Source: CAMYMQ01 sp963730305 (lineage in GTDB: Bacteria; Pseudomonadota; Alphaproteobacteria; Bin65). From it: a DNA stretch of 64,000 bases. Below, piece by piece: positions 9,752 to 21,230 of the stretch; within the stretch, counting starts at the first letter, position 1, and every line of letters starts with the position of its first letter. The translations under genes and the position numbers were made by a program. Location of the stretch: the NCBI GenBank assembly GCA_963730305.1, contig CAVSRB010000001.1, positions 513,253 through 577,252 on the forward strand, read 5' to 3'. The notes beneath the pieces were generated by a model that was not told where the DNA came from, did not search any database, and worked only from the letters and a program-made list of their open reading frames with translations.

Positions 9752-10453
9752 ATGGACGCCAAGGACATCATGACCGCCGAAGTCGCGACGGTTGCCCCCG
9801 ACACCTCCGTCCGCGAGATCGCCGCGCTGCTTCTCGAGCGCCGAATCAGCGCGGCGCCGGTGGTCGACACCGCCGGCAAGCTGCTCGGCATCGTCAGCGA
9901 AGGCGACCTGATGCGCCGGCAGGACATCGGCACAGCCGGGCGCCGATCCTGGTGGCTCGACCTGATCAGCTCGCCCGAAGCGCGCGCCGCCGACTACGTC
10001 AAGTCGCACGGCGCCAAGGCGGCCGACGTGATGACGCCGGACGTCGTCACCGTCACCGCCGACACGCCGATCGGCAAGATCGCCGAAACGCTGGAGCGCA
10101 ACCATATCAAGCGCGTGCCCGTGGTCACCGACGGCAAGCTGGTGGGCATCGTCAGCCGCGCCGACCTGCTTCGGGCCCTGGTCGCCCAGAAGGAGCACGT
10201 CACCTTCCAGCAGGACACCAGCGACGCCGGGATCCGGGAAGCGATCTGGGCGGAGGTCACCGCCAACGCCGGCGTCGCCAGCCAGCACATGCATGTCGTG
10301 GTGACGCAGGGCACGGCCCATCTGTGGGGCGCGGTGCCGAGCGAGGCGGAGAAGCGGGCGGCGGAGATGGCGGCGGAAGCGGTCCCCGGCGTCAAGGCGG
10401 TCGAGAACCACCTGAACATCCTGCCCACCACGGTCGCAGCGGGCGGAATCTGA
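9752..10453 (+). CDS. Tandem CBS domain protein with C-terminal BON domain
   Basis: This is a 233-residue soluble regulatory or stress protein. Two CBS motifs form a Bateman pair: residues about 5-60 (DIMTAEVATVAPDTSVREIA ... GIVSEGDLMRR) and 92-148 (DVMTPDVVTVTADTPIGKIA ... GIVSRADLLRA). CBS pairs usually bind adenine nucleotides. Residues about 160-225 form a BON domain (AIWAEVTANAGVASQHMHV ... GVKAVENHLNI), usually linked to membranes or osmotic stress. A purine-rich Shine-Dalgarno (GAGGGAAGGA) stands just before ATG 9752. The FNR-type box upstream suggests low-oxygen control. The gene is monocistronic; the next gene converges on it after 19 bases. The biological target is unknown. Confidence 0.9.
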   Translation: MDAKDIMTAEVATVAPDTSVREIAALLLERRISAAPVVDTAGKLLGIVSEGDLMRRQDIGTAGRRSWWLDLISSPEARAADYVKSHGAKAADVMTPDVVTVTADTPIGKIAETLERNHIKRVPVVTDGKLVGIVSRADLLRALVAQKEHVTFQQDTSDAGIREAIWAEVTANAGVASQHMHVVVTQGTAHLWGAVPSEAEKRAAEMAAEAVPGVKAVENHLNILPTTVAAGGI

Positions 10454-10472
10454 GCGGCGGGTCCGCCGCTCG

Positions 10473-11567
10473 TCAGTTCTTCTTAATCTTGTCCTCCGCC
10501 CGCGCCCGGCGGGCCTGGTCGCGCCGGCTCGCGAGCTGCCGACGAAAATAGGTCAATTGCGTCGGCGTGCCGAGCAGCACGGGGATCGTCTTGACGAACG
10601 GCGAGATGTCGCCGAAATCGCGCGTCCTGGTCGTACCCGGCTTGGAAAAATAGTGCTTGAGGCCGGCGAACAGGTCGTCTGCCTTGTGCGGGAAGATGCG
10701 GACGCAGCCGTGCGACGCGTACCGGCCGGGGCTCCCGTACATGTTGGTCGAATGGATCAGGTACGGCGACACCGTGCCGCTGCCCCATTTCGGCCCGTAG
10801 CCGACCAGATAGTCGCGGCTGGTCAGGTCGATCCCGCCCAGGCCGAAGGCGGTGTTCAGGCCGCGCGGCTGCCGACACGGCTCCGTCGCCCACTTGGTCG
10901 CGCACGGGTACCAGCGCGGCGCGTGAATATAGCGCGACGTGTACATGATCCCGGTGGGCGTCGCGAAGCTGCGGTAGAAATTGCCGGGCGCCGCCAGCGA
11001 CGTGAAGATCCGCGTACGCTCGCCCGACTTGCCGATCTGGTAGACGTCGAGCCGCGGCACGCGGGCTTTGACGACCTCGATCACCAGATCCATCTCGCCG
11101 CGCTTGACGAACCAGTTCTTGGGGATCGTCACCGCGAAGGAGTGCGTGCCGTCGCTGTTCAATTCCTTCAGGATCTTGGCGATACGGTCGACCATGCGGT
11201 CGACGTAGATGCCGAACGGCCAGATCTCGGGATGACGCTCGCGGATCTGCGCGATGAACTTGTCCCGCACGAGGCCGTGGAAGTGCTTGTCGACCCTGGC
11301 GACCAGGGCACGACCGAAGGCCGTCTTCCGGCCGTAGCGTGGCCAGATCAGCCGCTGGATGAACGCCTTCTCCAGCTTGGATTGCGTGGTCAGGTCCTTC
11401 TTGGTGAAGCGGACGGTCACGCGCCGGCTGCCGCCGCCGAAGAAACTGCCGAACAACCCGGTCGACGTGTCGCCGGAGATGTCGTAGTCGGCCGCCAGAC
11501 TGATCTGCGGCAGCGCGATCACCGCCGCTGCTAAGCCGACGACGGCACTTCTGGCTGCAATGCGCAT
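10473..11567 (-). CDS. Secreted YkuD-family L,D-transpeptidase
   Basis: The product is a 364-residue exported protein with the YkuD catalytic signature: YLIHSTN, then after a short gap SHGCVRI, giving the His and the nucleophile Cys of an L,D-transpeptidase. These enzymes form 3-3 cross-links in peptidoglycan or attach proteins to it. The N-terminus from ATG 11567 (MRIAARSAVVGLAAAVIALP) is a signal peptide ending near SLAAD. An in-frame start at 11600 would add a charged 11-residue tail before the signal, so 11567 is preferred, and an AGGGGG sequence precedes it on this strand. The C-terminus is basic. An ErfK/YbiS type without a LysM domain is the best description. Confidence 0.88.
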   Translation of the reverse strand: MRIAARSAVVGLAAAVIALPQISLAADYDISGDTSTGLFGSFFGGGSRRVTVRFTKKDLTTQSKLEKAFIQRLIWPRYGRKTAFGRALVARVDKHFHGLVRDKFIAQIRERHPEIWPFGIYVDRMVDRIAKILKELNSDGTHSFAVTIPKNWFVKRGEMDLVIEVVKARVPRLDVYQIGKSGERTRIFTSLAAPGNFYRSFATPTGIMYTSRYIHAPRWYPCATKWATEPCRQPRGLNTAFGLGGIDLTSRDYLVGYGPKWGSGTVSPYLIHSTNMYGSPGRYASHGCVRIFPHKADDLFAGLKHYFSKPGTTRTRDFGDISPFVKTIPVLLGTPTQLTYFRRQLASRRDQARRARAEDKIKKN

Positions 11568-11742
11568 GGAACGAGCCCCCTCACGATCCGCCTTGCGCAA
11601 CCTTGTCCCCGACGCTGCGCTTCGGCCCCAGACTGAATTCGGCGCTGTCCGCCGATTCCGGGATGGATTGCGACAACCGTAACCAGCCTCACCGGGCGGG
11701 GCAAGACGGCATCACGGGATCGTGGTCGGCGCGACCGGCCGG

Positions 11743-12651
11743 CTAGGGCATCGCCACCGCGGGGTCTCGGCACCGCTCCGCGGCGATCTCGGCGAAGGCG
11801 GCCGTGGCGGGCGACGGCGTCCGGCCGGCCGGTTGCACCAGATCGATGTCGCGCGTGACCGGCGGGCCGTCGATGGCGCAGGTCGCCACCCGGTACCGGC
11901 GGCCGACCAACCGGGCATAGGATGGCAGCACGGCGACGCCGAGCCCGGCTTCGACCATGGCGATCGCCGTGGCGATCTGGACGACTTCGTAGGCCGGTTC
12001 GGCCGTCAGCCCGGCGGCGCCGATCGAGCGATCGACCAGAACGCGGATGCCGCTGTCCCGGGTCAGCGCGATCAACGGAGCGGCGGCGACGTCGCGCCAG
12101 CGGACCGGGCCGCCGCCGGCCAACGAATGCCCGGCGGGCACGAACAGGGTCAGCGCATCCGACATCAGCGTCGTGCGCGCCAGCCCCTCCTCCGCCGCCG
12201 CGAAGGTCCCGATCCCGCAGTCGACGTCGCCGTCGATGACCCGCGCCACGATCTGGTCGGTGGAGACGTCGCGCAGGATCACCCGGATGCCCGGATACCG
12301 CTCCAGGAACGCCGCGATGATTCCGGGCATCATGGTTGCGGCGAGCAAGGGCGGCGCGGCAACGGCGAGGCGGCCGCGACGGCGCGCGGCGATCGCACCG
12401 ATATCGGCGACCGACCGGTCCAGGCTCGCCAGCAGCCGTTGGACCCGGGCCTCGAACTCGCGGCCGGCCTCGGTCAGGTCGACCCGGCGGGTGGTGCGGT
12501 GGAACAGCCGGATATCGAGCTCGCGCTCGAGCTCCCGGATCAGGCCGGAGGTGGCCGACTGGGTCAGGTGGAGCTTGTCGCCCGCCCGCGTAAAGCTGCC
12601 GGCCTCGGCGACCGCGACGAAGGCGCGGAGTTGCTTGAGCGTTATATTCAT
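11743..12651 (-). CDS. LysR-family transcriptional regulator
   Basis: This is a 302-residue LysR regulator. The N-terminal winged helix-turn-helix is clear (LRAFVAVAEAGSFTRAGDKL ... SATSGLIRELERELDIRLF), followed by the linker and a periplasmic-binding-like effector domain from about residue 90. It is divergent from the molybdenum hydroxylase operon, with only about 100 bases between the start codons, the usual arrangement for a LysR protein that controls its neighbour and itself. By position the effector would be a substrate or intermediate of that catabolic operon. No specific ligand can be named from sequence. Confidence 0.93.
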   Translation of the reverse strand: MNITLKQLRAFVAVAEAGSFTRAGDKLHLTQSATSGLIRELERELDIRLFHRTTRRVDLTEAGREFEARVQRLLASLDRSVADIGAIAARRRGRLAVAAPPLLAATMMPGIIAAFLERYPGIRVILRDVSTDQIVARVIDGDVDCGIGTFAAAEEGLARTTLMSDALTLFVPAGHSLAGGGPVRWRDVAAAPLIALTRDSGIRVLVDRSIGAAGLTAEPAYEVVQIATAIAMVEAGLGVAVLPSYARLVGRRYRVATCAIDGPPVTRDIDLVQPAGRTPSPATAAFAEIAAERCRDPAVAMP

Positions 12652-12755
12652 TTCTATTTCCGATTAAATCATAAGAAAAAGCCGATTGTATAATGAATAA
12701 GGCTCTGCTCGAATCGGCGCTCGAGTTCCCGTCACCGCCGTCGACCCCATATTCG

Positions 12756-15092
12756 ATGACGCTTCAGCCCCGCCGCGCCGACATCCGTGCACCCGATCCC
12801 AACCGGGCGGTCGGGCAGTCGCGGCCCCGCGTAGAAGACGCCCGCCTCGTCACCGGGCGCGGACGCTTCACCGATGACGTGCAGGCCGCCGGCGTCCTCC
12901 ACATCGCGTTCGTGCGCAGCACGGCCGCCCATGCCCGGCTGGTGTCGGTCGATACGGTGGCTGCGGCGGCGACGCCGGGCGTGCACGCCGTCTTCACCGG
13001 CGCGGACGTGCGGTCGCTCGGCGATCTGCCGGTCAATCCCCTGATCGAGAACGTCCGCCCGCCGCGCTTTCCGATCCTCGCGATCGACACGGTGAACGCG
13101 GTCGGGGAGCCGATCGCCGCCGTCGTCGCCGAGACGAACGCGGCCGCCATCGCTGCTGCGGAACTGGTCGACGTCGGGTACGAAACGCTTCCGCCGGTGC
13201 CCGACCATGGCGGGCCCGAAGATCAGCCGCCGCTATCCCCCGCCCTCCCCGACAACCGCGCCTTCGACCTGTCCCTGTCCGCCGGCGACGCCGAGGCGGC
13301 CTTCGCCGCCGCGGCCGCCATTGTCACGGCGCGGATCGAACACGCGCGGGTCGCGCCCACGACCTTGGAGCCGCGGGCGGTCCACGCCGCCTATGACGCC
13401 GACGACGATACCCTGACGATCTGGCTGTCCAGCCAGGCGCCGCAGCGGGCCCGGCGCGACATCGCCGCCATCATCGGCCTCGCAGCAGAGCGCATCCGCC
13501 TGATCGCGCCGGACGTCGGCGGCGCCTTCGGCATGAAGGGCTCGATCTATCCCGAGGACGCGTTCACCGCCTGGGCCGCGCTGACCCTGCGCCGGTCGGT
13601 GAAGTGGACGGCGAGCCGCGGCGAAGACCTGCTGGCGGCGACCCACGGCCGCGGCCTGGCCACCGAAGCGGAAGCCGCCGTCGCGCCGGACGGCCGGATC
13701 ACCGGCCTGCGCGCCCGCATCCGCGCGCCGCTCGGCCATTGGCTGCCGTTCAGCGGCGTCGTCTCCGCGCGCAACGCCGCGCGCATCCTGCCGGGCCCCT
13801 ACGACGTGCCGGCGGTCGACATCACCGCCGAAGGCTTCGTCACCACCGCGGCGCCGGTCGGCATCTATCGCGGCGCCGGCCGGCCGGAGGCGGCAGCCCT
13901 GATGGAACGCCTGATCGACGAGGCCGCCCGCGCCACCGGGCTGGATCCGGTCGAGGTCCGGCGGCGCAACCTGATCGCCGCGGACCGCCTCCCCTTTCGG
14001 ACGCCGACGGGCGAAACGCTGGACTCCGGCGACTATGCCGCCGTCCTCGACCGCGCCTGCGCCGTCGCGGACTATCCCGCCCTGCTCGACCGCCGGACAC
14101 GGCAACGACAACGAGGCGAGCTGGCCGGTGTCGGCGTCGCCTTCTACGTCGAGCCCTGCGGCGTCGGCTGGGAGAGCGGCCGGGTGCGGGTCGAGACCGA
14201 CGGCCGGATCACCGCGGCGACCGGCTCCTCCGCCCAGGGACAAGGCCGCGAGACCACCTTCGCGCAGATCGTCGCCGACACGCTGTGCGTCCCGCCCGAC
14301 CGGGTCGACGTCGTCCACGGCGACACCGCCGCGGTGCCGGACGCCATTGGCGCGCTGGCCAGCCGCAGCACCGGTATCGGCGGCAGCGCGATCCTGCGCG
14401 CCGCCGAGGCCGTGCGGGAACAGGCGACGGCGCTGGCCGCCCGGCTGCTCCAGGCGTCGCCGGACGCGATTGCGCTCGATCAAGGCGGCTTCCGGGTGAG
14501 CGCGCAGGATGGGCCGTCGGTGGACTGGACGGCGCTGGCCCGGGCGGCCGACGAGGGCGGCGGCGAGGGCGACGGCGAGCGGCTGGAAGCCGACGTCCGT
14601 TTCGAGGCGTCTGGGGAGAGTTGGGCGTATGGCTGCTGCATCGCGACGATGACGATCGACCCCGAAACGGCCGTGCCGCAGGTCGAACAAATCGTCTGGG
14701 TCGACGACGCCGGCGTGATCGTCAACCCGCGCCTGGCCGACGACCAGCTGGTCGGCGGCCTCGCCCAGGGATTGGGGCAAGCAATGATGGAACGGATCGT
14801 TTATGACGAAGACGGGCAGCTCGTGACCGGGTCGTTGATGGACTATGCCGTGCCGCGCGCGGCGGACGTTCCGCCGGTCGTCCTCGACCGGATCGAGACG
14901 CCGGCGCTGACCAACCCGCTCGGCGCCAAGGGCGTCGGCGAAGCGGGCTGCATCGGCGTGCCGGCGGCGATCCTGAACGCGGCGATCGACGCCCTGTCGC
15001 CGCTGGGAGTGCGTCATCTCGACCTGCCGCTCACCAGCGAGCAGATCTGGCTGGCCATCAGGGCCGCAAGGAACGAGGATCGAAAGCGATGA
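12756..15092 (+). CDS. Xanthine dehydrogenase-family molybdenum hydroxylase, large (Mo-binding) subunit
   Basis: This is a 778-residue molybdopterin-binding subunit of the xanthine oxidase / CO dehydrogenase family, which hydroxylates aldehydes or N-heteroaromatic rings with water as oxygen source. The a/b hammerhead domain comes first (RPRVEDARLVTGRGRFTDD), then the cofactor-binding motifs DVGGAFGMKGSIYPED and GIYRGAGRPEA, and near the end GAKGVGEAGCIGVPAAILNA with the catalytic Glu. An in-frame ATG exists at 12693, but a TATAAT element (12689-12694) overlaps it, so 12756 is preferred. The FAD and 2Fe-2S subunit genes that normally sit beside it are absent. The stop overlaps the next ATG (ATGA at 15089). 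Confidence 0.9.
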   Translation: MTLQPRRADIRAPDPNRAVGQSRPRVEDARLVTGRGRFTDDVQAAGVLHIAFVRSTAAHARLVSVDTVAAAATPGVHAVFTGADVRSLGDLPVNPLIENVRPPRFPILAIDTVNAVGEPIAAVVAETNAAAIAAAELVDVGYETLPPVPDHGGPEDQPPLSPALPDNRAFDLSLSAGDAEAAFAAAAAIVTARIEHARVAPTTLEPRAVHAAYDADDDTLTIWLSSQAPQRARRDIAAIIGLAAERIRLIAPDVGGAFGMKGSIYPEDAFTAWAALTLRRSVKWTASRGEDLLAATHGRGLATEAEAAVAPDGRITGLRARIRAPLGHWLPFSGVVSARNAARILPGPYDVPAVDITAEGFVTTAAPVGIYRGAGRPEAAALMERLIDEAARATGLDPVEVRRRNLIAADRLPFRTPTGETLDSGDYAAVLDRACAVADYPALLDRRTRQRQRGELAGVGVAFYVEPCGVGWESGRVRVETDGRITAATGSSAQGQGRETTFAQIVADTLCVPPDRVDVVHGDTAAVPDAIGALASRSTGIGGSAILRAAEAVREQATALAARLLQASPDAIALDQGGFRVSAQDGPSVDWTALARAADEGGGEGDGERLEADVRFEASGESWAYGCCIATMTIDPETAVPQVEQIVWVDDAGVIVNPRLADDQLVGGLAQGLGQAMMERIVYDEDGQLVTGSLMDYAVPRAADVPPVVLDRIETPALTNPLGAKGVGEAGCIGVPAAILNAAIDALSPLGVRHLDLPLTSEQIWLAIRAARNEDRKR

Positions 15093-16069
15093 AGTACCGC
15101 AAGTCAGAAGCCAAGGAATACGCCCGCGAGCACCTGCGCGGGCTGTGGGCGGCGACCCTGACGCCGTTCAAGCCCGACGACCTCAGCCTCGACGAGGCCG
15201 GCTTCCGCCGCAACTTCCGGCACTGGGTCGACGACCTCAACCTCGGCGGCCTGTTCGTCACCGGCAAGCAGGGCGAGTTCTTCTCGATGTCGCTCGAGGA
15301 GCGCAAGCGTAGCTTCGAGATCGCGGTCGAGGAATGCGGCGACAAGGCCGGCACGATCCTGTCGACCTCGGACGAGAACCTGGACACGGTGATCGACCTG
15401 TCCCGCCACGCCCAGGCGATCGGCGCGGACTACGTCATCGTCCACAGCCCGCCGCTCTACTTCCACACCAAGGTCGACGACATCCTCTACGAGTATTATC
15501 GCCACCTCAGCGAAATCCTGGATATCGGCATCGCGATCTGGCACCAGCCCGACTACGGCTACGTCATGGAGCCGGAGCTGTGCGCCCGCATCGCCGAGCT
15601 GCCCAACATCGTCGCCATCAAATACAGCGTCGACCGCGAGCGCTATGCCGCGCTGACCCGCCTGGCCGGCGACAAGCTGATCGTCAGCACCTCGTCGGAG
15701 GACCACTGGCTCGAAAACATCGTCGAGCTCGGCTGGCAAGTCTACCTGTGTTCGACCCCGCCCTACCTGATGCAGACGGCGACGGACCAGCGGATGCGCG
15801 AATACACCGAGCTGGCCATGGCCGGCGAGGTCGACAAGGCGCGCGCGGTGCGCGACAGCCTCGACCCGGTGCGCAAGGCGCTGAAGGGGACCCGCCCGGC
15901 GGACAAGCCCCAGGCCCAGCAGAAATACTGGCAGGACCTGATCGGCCAGGTCGGCGGCCCGGTCCGCCGGCCTCTCCTCGCCCTGACCGAGGCGGAGAAG
16001 GCCACCATCAAGAGCGCGGTCGACGCCTGCGGGCTCGATCTCGGGAACAGCAAGGCCTCGGCGGCCTGA
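15089..16069 (+). CDS. Dihydrodipicolinate synthase / N-acetylneuraminate lyase superfamily aldolase
   Basis: The product is a 326-residue class I aldolase or hydratase-aldolase. The family core is visible: GLWAATLTPFKPDDLSLDE at the start, GLFVTGKQGEF in place of the DHDPS GTTGE loop, and the Schiff-base lysine in NIVAIKYSVDRE (strand 6). It is about 30 residues longer than a biosynthetic DapA and closer in length to the catabolic hydratase-aldolases of the NahE/PhdJ type. Translation is coupled to the molybdenum hydroxylase by an ATGA overlap, and a semialdehyde dehydrogenase and 3-hydroxyanthranilate dioxygenase follow. A catabolic carbon-carbon lyase is therefore more likely than lysine biosynthesis. 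The substrate is unknown. Confidence 0.88.
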   Translation: MKYRKSEAKEYAREHLRGLWAATLTPFKPDDLSLDEAGFRRNFRHWVDDLNLGGLFVTGKQGEFFSMSLEERKRSFEIAVEECGDKAGTILSTSDENLDTVIDLSRHAQAIGADYVIVHSPPLYFHTKVDDILYEYYRHLSEILDIGIAIWHQPDYGYVMEPELCARIAELPNIVAIKYSVDRERYAALTRLAGDKLIVSTSSEDHWLENIVELGWQVYLCSTPPYLMQTATDQRMREYTELAMAGEVDKARAVRDSLDPVRKALKGTRPADKPQAQQKYWQDLIGQVGGPVRRPLLALTEAEKATIKSAVDACGLDLGNSKASAA

Positions 16070-16117
16070 ACGGCACGAAATTCGGGCCAGACCACGTCCG
16101 GGGGAAAGGAAACACCG

Positions 16118-17605
<1,488 letters not shown>

Positions 17606-17633
17606 CGCGTCGGGCCATCCACGGGAGACCAGC

Positions 17634-18182
17634 ATGAAATTCGACCAGCCCTTCGACCTCGACGCCTGGATCGAGAAGAACCGCGACCAGCTCAAGCCGC
17701 CGGTCAGCAACAAGCTGCTGTTCGAACAGCCCGGCATGATCGCCCAGATCATCGGCGGCCCGAACACCCGGGTCGATTTCCACGACGATCCGGTCCAGGA
17801 GTTCTTCTACCAGCTCCGCGGCGACATGATCCTCAAGGTATACCAGGACGGCGACATCCACGACGTCCGCATCAACGAGGGCGACGTGTTCATGCTGCCG
17901 GCCCACGTGCCGCACTCGCCGCAGCGGCCGATGCCGGGCTCGATCGGGCTGGTGATCGAATCGCCCCGCGTCGCCGGCATGCTCGACGGCTTCGAGTGGT
18001 ACTGCTTCGAGTGCAAGAACCGGGTCCACCGGGTCGAGGTGCCGGTCAGCGACATCGTCAAGGATCTGCCCCCGCTCTACGAGGCGTTCCACGAGGACAA
18101 ACAGGCGCGGACCTGCAAGAACTGCGGCGCCGTCCACCCGGGCAACAGCGCCCCGCCGGACGGCTGGGTCGTCATCGACTGA
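17634..18182 (+). CDS. nbaC: 3-hydroxyanthranilate 3,4-dioxygenase
   Basis: This 182-residue cupin dioxygenase opens the ring of 3-hydroxyanthranilate to 2-amino-3-carboxymuconate semialdehyde, using Fe(II). The cupin metal site can be read in RVDFHDDPVQEFFYQLRGDM (His, Glu) and in MLPAHVPHSPQRP (second His). The C-terminal half has the bacterial-type rubredoxin-like CFEC and CKNC pairs, which bind a second iron. The length equals that of bacterial HAO/NbaC. It is the last gene of the LysR-divergent operon. Its presence argues that the operon handles an aminophenolic acid, as in tryptophan or 2-nitrobenzoate breakdown, but the decarboxylase, deaminase and other later steps are not in the window. 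Confidence 0.92.
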   Translation: MKFDQPFDLDAWIEKNRDQLKPPVSNKLLFEQPGMIAQIIGGPNTRVDFHDDPVQEFFYQLRGDMILKVYQDGDIHDVRINEGDVFMLPAHVPHSPQRPMPGSIGLVIESPRVAGMLDGFEWYCFECKNRVHRVEVPVSDIVKDLPPLYEAFHEDKQARTCKNCGAVHPGNSAPPDGWVVID

Positions 18183-18197
18183 CCGGCCGCCCGCCGG

Positions 18198-18671
18198 CTA
18201 ACCTGCGAGTTCGCCGACCGGCAGCGACGCGCGGGAGATGACCGTGCGGATGGCGAAGCTCGACTGGATGCGCGCGACCCCCGGCAGCCGGGCCAGCACG
18301 CCCCGGTGGAGCCGTTCGTAGTCCTCCGCATCCCGGACGGCGACGCGGAGCAGGTAGTCGGCCATGCCCGACATCAGGTAGCACTCCACAACTTCCGCCT
18401 GGTGCGCGATCGCGGCCTCGAAGGCTTCGAGATAATCGTCGGTCTGCCGTTCGAGCGTGATCTGCACGACGACCGTCGTCGGCCGACCGAGCGCCGCGGC
18501 GTCGACCAGCGCGGTGTAGCCCTCGATGACGCCTGCCCGCTCCAGCATCTGCACGCGACGCAGGCACGCCGACGGCGACAGCCCGGCCTTTTCGGCCAAG
18601 CTGTTGTTGGTGATCCGCCCGTCGTCCTGAAGCGCCGCCAGGATACGATAATCGATCGAATCGAGCATCAT
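18198..18671 (-). CDS. Lrp/AsnC-family transcriptional regulator
   Basis: This is a 157-residue Lrp/AsnC protein: a helix-turn-helix at residues 4-60 (LDSIDYRILAALQDDGRITN ... CLRRVQMLERAGVIEGY) and a RAM ligand-binding domain from about 68 to 140. It is divergent from alanine dehydrogenase across a 152-base AT-rich spacer, the classic arrangement in which an Lrp-type activator senses L-alanine and controls ald. A GAATATTC palindrome (18674-18681) lies directly at its own start, suited to autoregulation. Two in-frame ATGs (18671, 18668) are possible starts. Confidence 0.92.
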   Translation of the reverse strand: MMLDSIDYRILAALQDDGRITNNSLAEKAGLSPSACLRRVQMLERAGVIEGYTALVDAAALGRPTTVVVQITLERQTDDYLEAFEAAIAHQAEVVECYLMSGMADYLLRVAVRDAEDYERLHRGVLARLPGVARIQSSFAIRTVISRASLPVGELAG

Positions 18672-18823
18672 TCGAATATTCTACGAAGTTTCTGCAACTT
18701 TGATAACTTTAATTGCGACAAATGACAATTCCATAAACATCTTCGCAAGCACTTTCTCCGCGAATCATCCTATCCTCCCTCTATCAAGACGCGGTGCGTA
18801 ACGCCTGTCTGAAGGAGGACGGA

Positions 18824-19927
<1,104 letters not shown>

Positions 19928-19955
19928 GCAGAGTTCCACCCGGAGGGGCCGGCGC

Positions 19956-20465
19956 TCAGTCGAGCCCGGCCGCCTCCCGCACGATCGCGTTCAACAGATG
20001 GTCGACGGCGCCCAGCGCCTTCGTGGACGCCGGCGCGCCGACGAGCGTGGGCCGGCGGTAGCCGATGTGGACGGTCTTGGGGTCGGCGGCGGTCGTGTAG
20101 ACGACGACGATGTAGGGACAGAACAGGATGTTGCGGGCGTCCGCCTCCATCATCCGCCGCGAATAGACCGCCGAGCAGAACTGGAAGCCTTCGGCCTTGT
20201 CGTAGACCCGGCGCTTGGCGCCGACCGCCTTGGCCGTCCGGTCGAGCATCGCCCCGATATGCGAAACGTGGTCGACGACGAGCCCGCGGTTGGTGATCGC
20301 GTCGGACAGGTCCTGCCGCACCTGGTCGTAGGGCGCCTTCACCGCATAGAGGCGGAACGGGCCCGCCTCGGCCGCGCGGGCGACGGGCGCCGCCATTGCG
20401 GCCACGGAAACCAGGGCCGCGACCAGCAGCGCCAGTCTCGTTCCCCTCGATCCGGTTGCGGTCAT
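19956..20465 (-). CDS. Secreted DUF302 domain protein
   Basis: The 169-residue product has a signal peptide (LALLVAALVSVAAMAAPVARA, cleavage near AEA) and a mature domain resembling DUF302, a small fold of unknown role often seen near sulfur-oxidation and thioredoxin genes. It has two cysteines (FQFCSAVYS, NILFCPYIVVVY), the second in the common 'CPY' strand of the family. It follows the thioredoxin-like gene by 43 bases on the same strand, so the two are probably co-transcribed. No enzymatic role can be assigned. Confidence 0.75.
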   Translation of the reverse strand: MTATGSRGTRLALLVAALVSVAAMAAPVARAAEAGPFRLYAVKAPYDQVRQDLSDAITNRGLVVDHVSHIGAMLDRTAKAVGAKRRVYDKAEGFQFCSAVYSRRMMEADARNILFCPYIVVVYTTAADPKTVHIGYRRPTLVGAPASTKALGAVDHLLNAIVREAAGLD

Positions 20466-20508
20466 CGCATCCTCCTTCGCGGCGCGCCTGGCCGGCGCGG
20501 CGTGGCCG

Positions 20509-21121
20509 TTAGTTCGCCTTCGCCGCCAGCCGAGCCTTTACATAGGCGCGGAACCTGGTCGCCTTGAACGCCTCCGTCTTCACATACTCGAAGAACATCC
20601 GGAAATACTTCGGCGGCAGGTAGCCGGGCATGCGGGCGACTTCGGCGTCCTTGCCCGCCTTGCCCGCGGGCACCTGCTTGGCGAAGAACAGCACCGTCGG
20701 CGTGAAGCGGACCTTGTACTTCTTGGCGAACTGCTTTTCGGTCAGCTCCTTGCCGTCGAAATCGGTCACCTTGCGCGCGCCCCACAGGTCGAGCTGGACG
20801 ACCTCGAAATTGGCGCGGACGTAGTCGGTGATCGTGCGGTCGGCGAAGTTGACCAGATGGAGCTCGCGGCAATAGGGGCAGCCCTTCTGCTCGAAGATGA
20901 CGACGAGGCGCTTGCCCTTCTTGCGCGCCTCGCCCAGGTCCTCGCGCATATCGAGGAAGCTCTGCAGAAACCACGGCTGGACATAGAGGCCGCCGTCACC
21001 GAGCGCGGGCGCGCTGCTCTTGGTCTCGGCACTCGCCGGGGCAGCCACCCAGGCCGGCCGCCAACGGCGCCAGCATCAGCGCCGCCAACAGCCCGATCCG
21101 TTTGCTTCGCCATCCGTGCAT
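20509..21121 (-). CDS. Exported thioredoxin-fold protein (SoxW-like), one frameshift after the signal peptide
   Basis: This is a periplasmic thioredoxin-like protein with the redox motif CPYC in FEQKGCPYCRELHL and the cis-Pro region RFTPTVLFFAKQ. The closest family style is SoxW / thioredoxin_2, which keeps partner cysteines reduced outside the cytoplasm. The mature part is open from about 21,040 downward. The signal peptide (MHGWRSKRIGLLAALMLAPL) is in another frame starting at ATG 21121 after a GGGGAGAGG Shine-Dalgarno, so a single-base indel near 21,040 is needed to join them. The corrected length is about 203 residues. It is followed by the DUF302 gene in the same operon. Confidence 0.8.
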
Positions 21122-21230
21122 CTGCCTCTCCCCGCGTTCCTGGAGCCGTGCAATCTGTATTATATTCGCATATCGCAATATGATGGCGTCAATTCGATTG
21201 CGCGGCCCGACCCAACCGCAGGAACACAAG

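Noticed and set aside
12693..12755. Upstream ATG of the molybdenum hydroxylase gene
   Set aside because: A TATAAT box overlaps this ATG, and family proteins begin close to the second ATG at 12756.
13233..15017. Long open frame of almost 600 codons antisense to the molybdenum hydroxylase gene
   Set aside because: It is an Arg/Gly-rich shadow of a GC-rich gene; all family motifs are on the plus strand. The same holds for the long antisense frames under mmsA, the ABC genes, prfC, malQ, uvrC and recQ.
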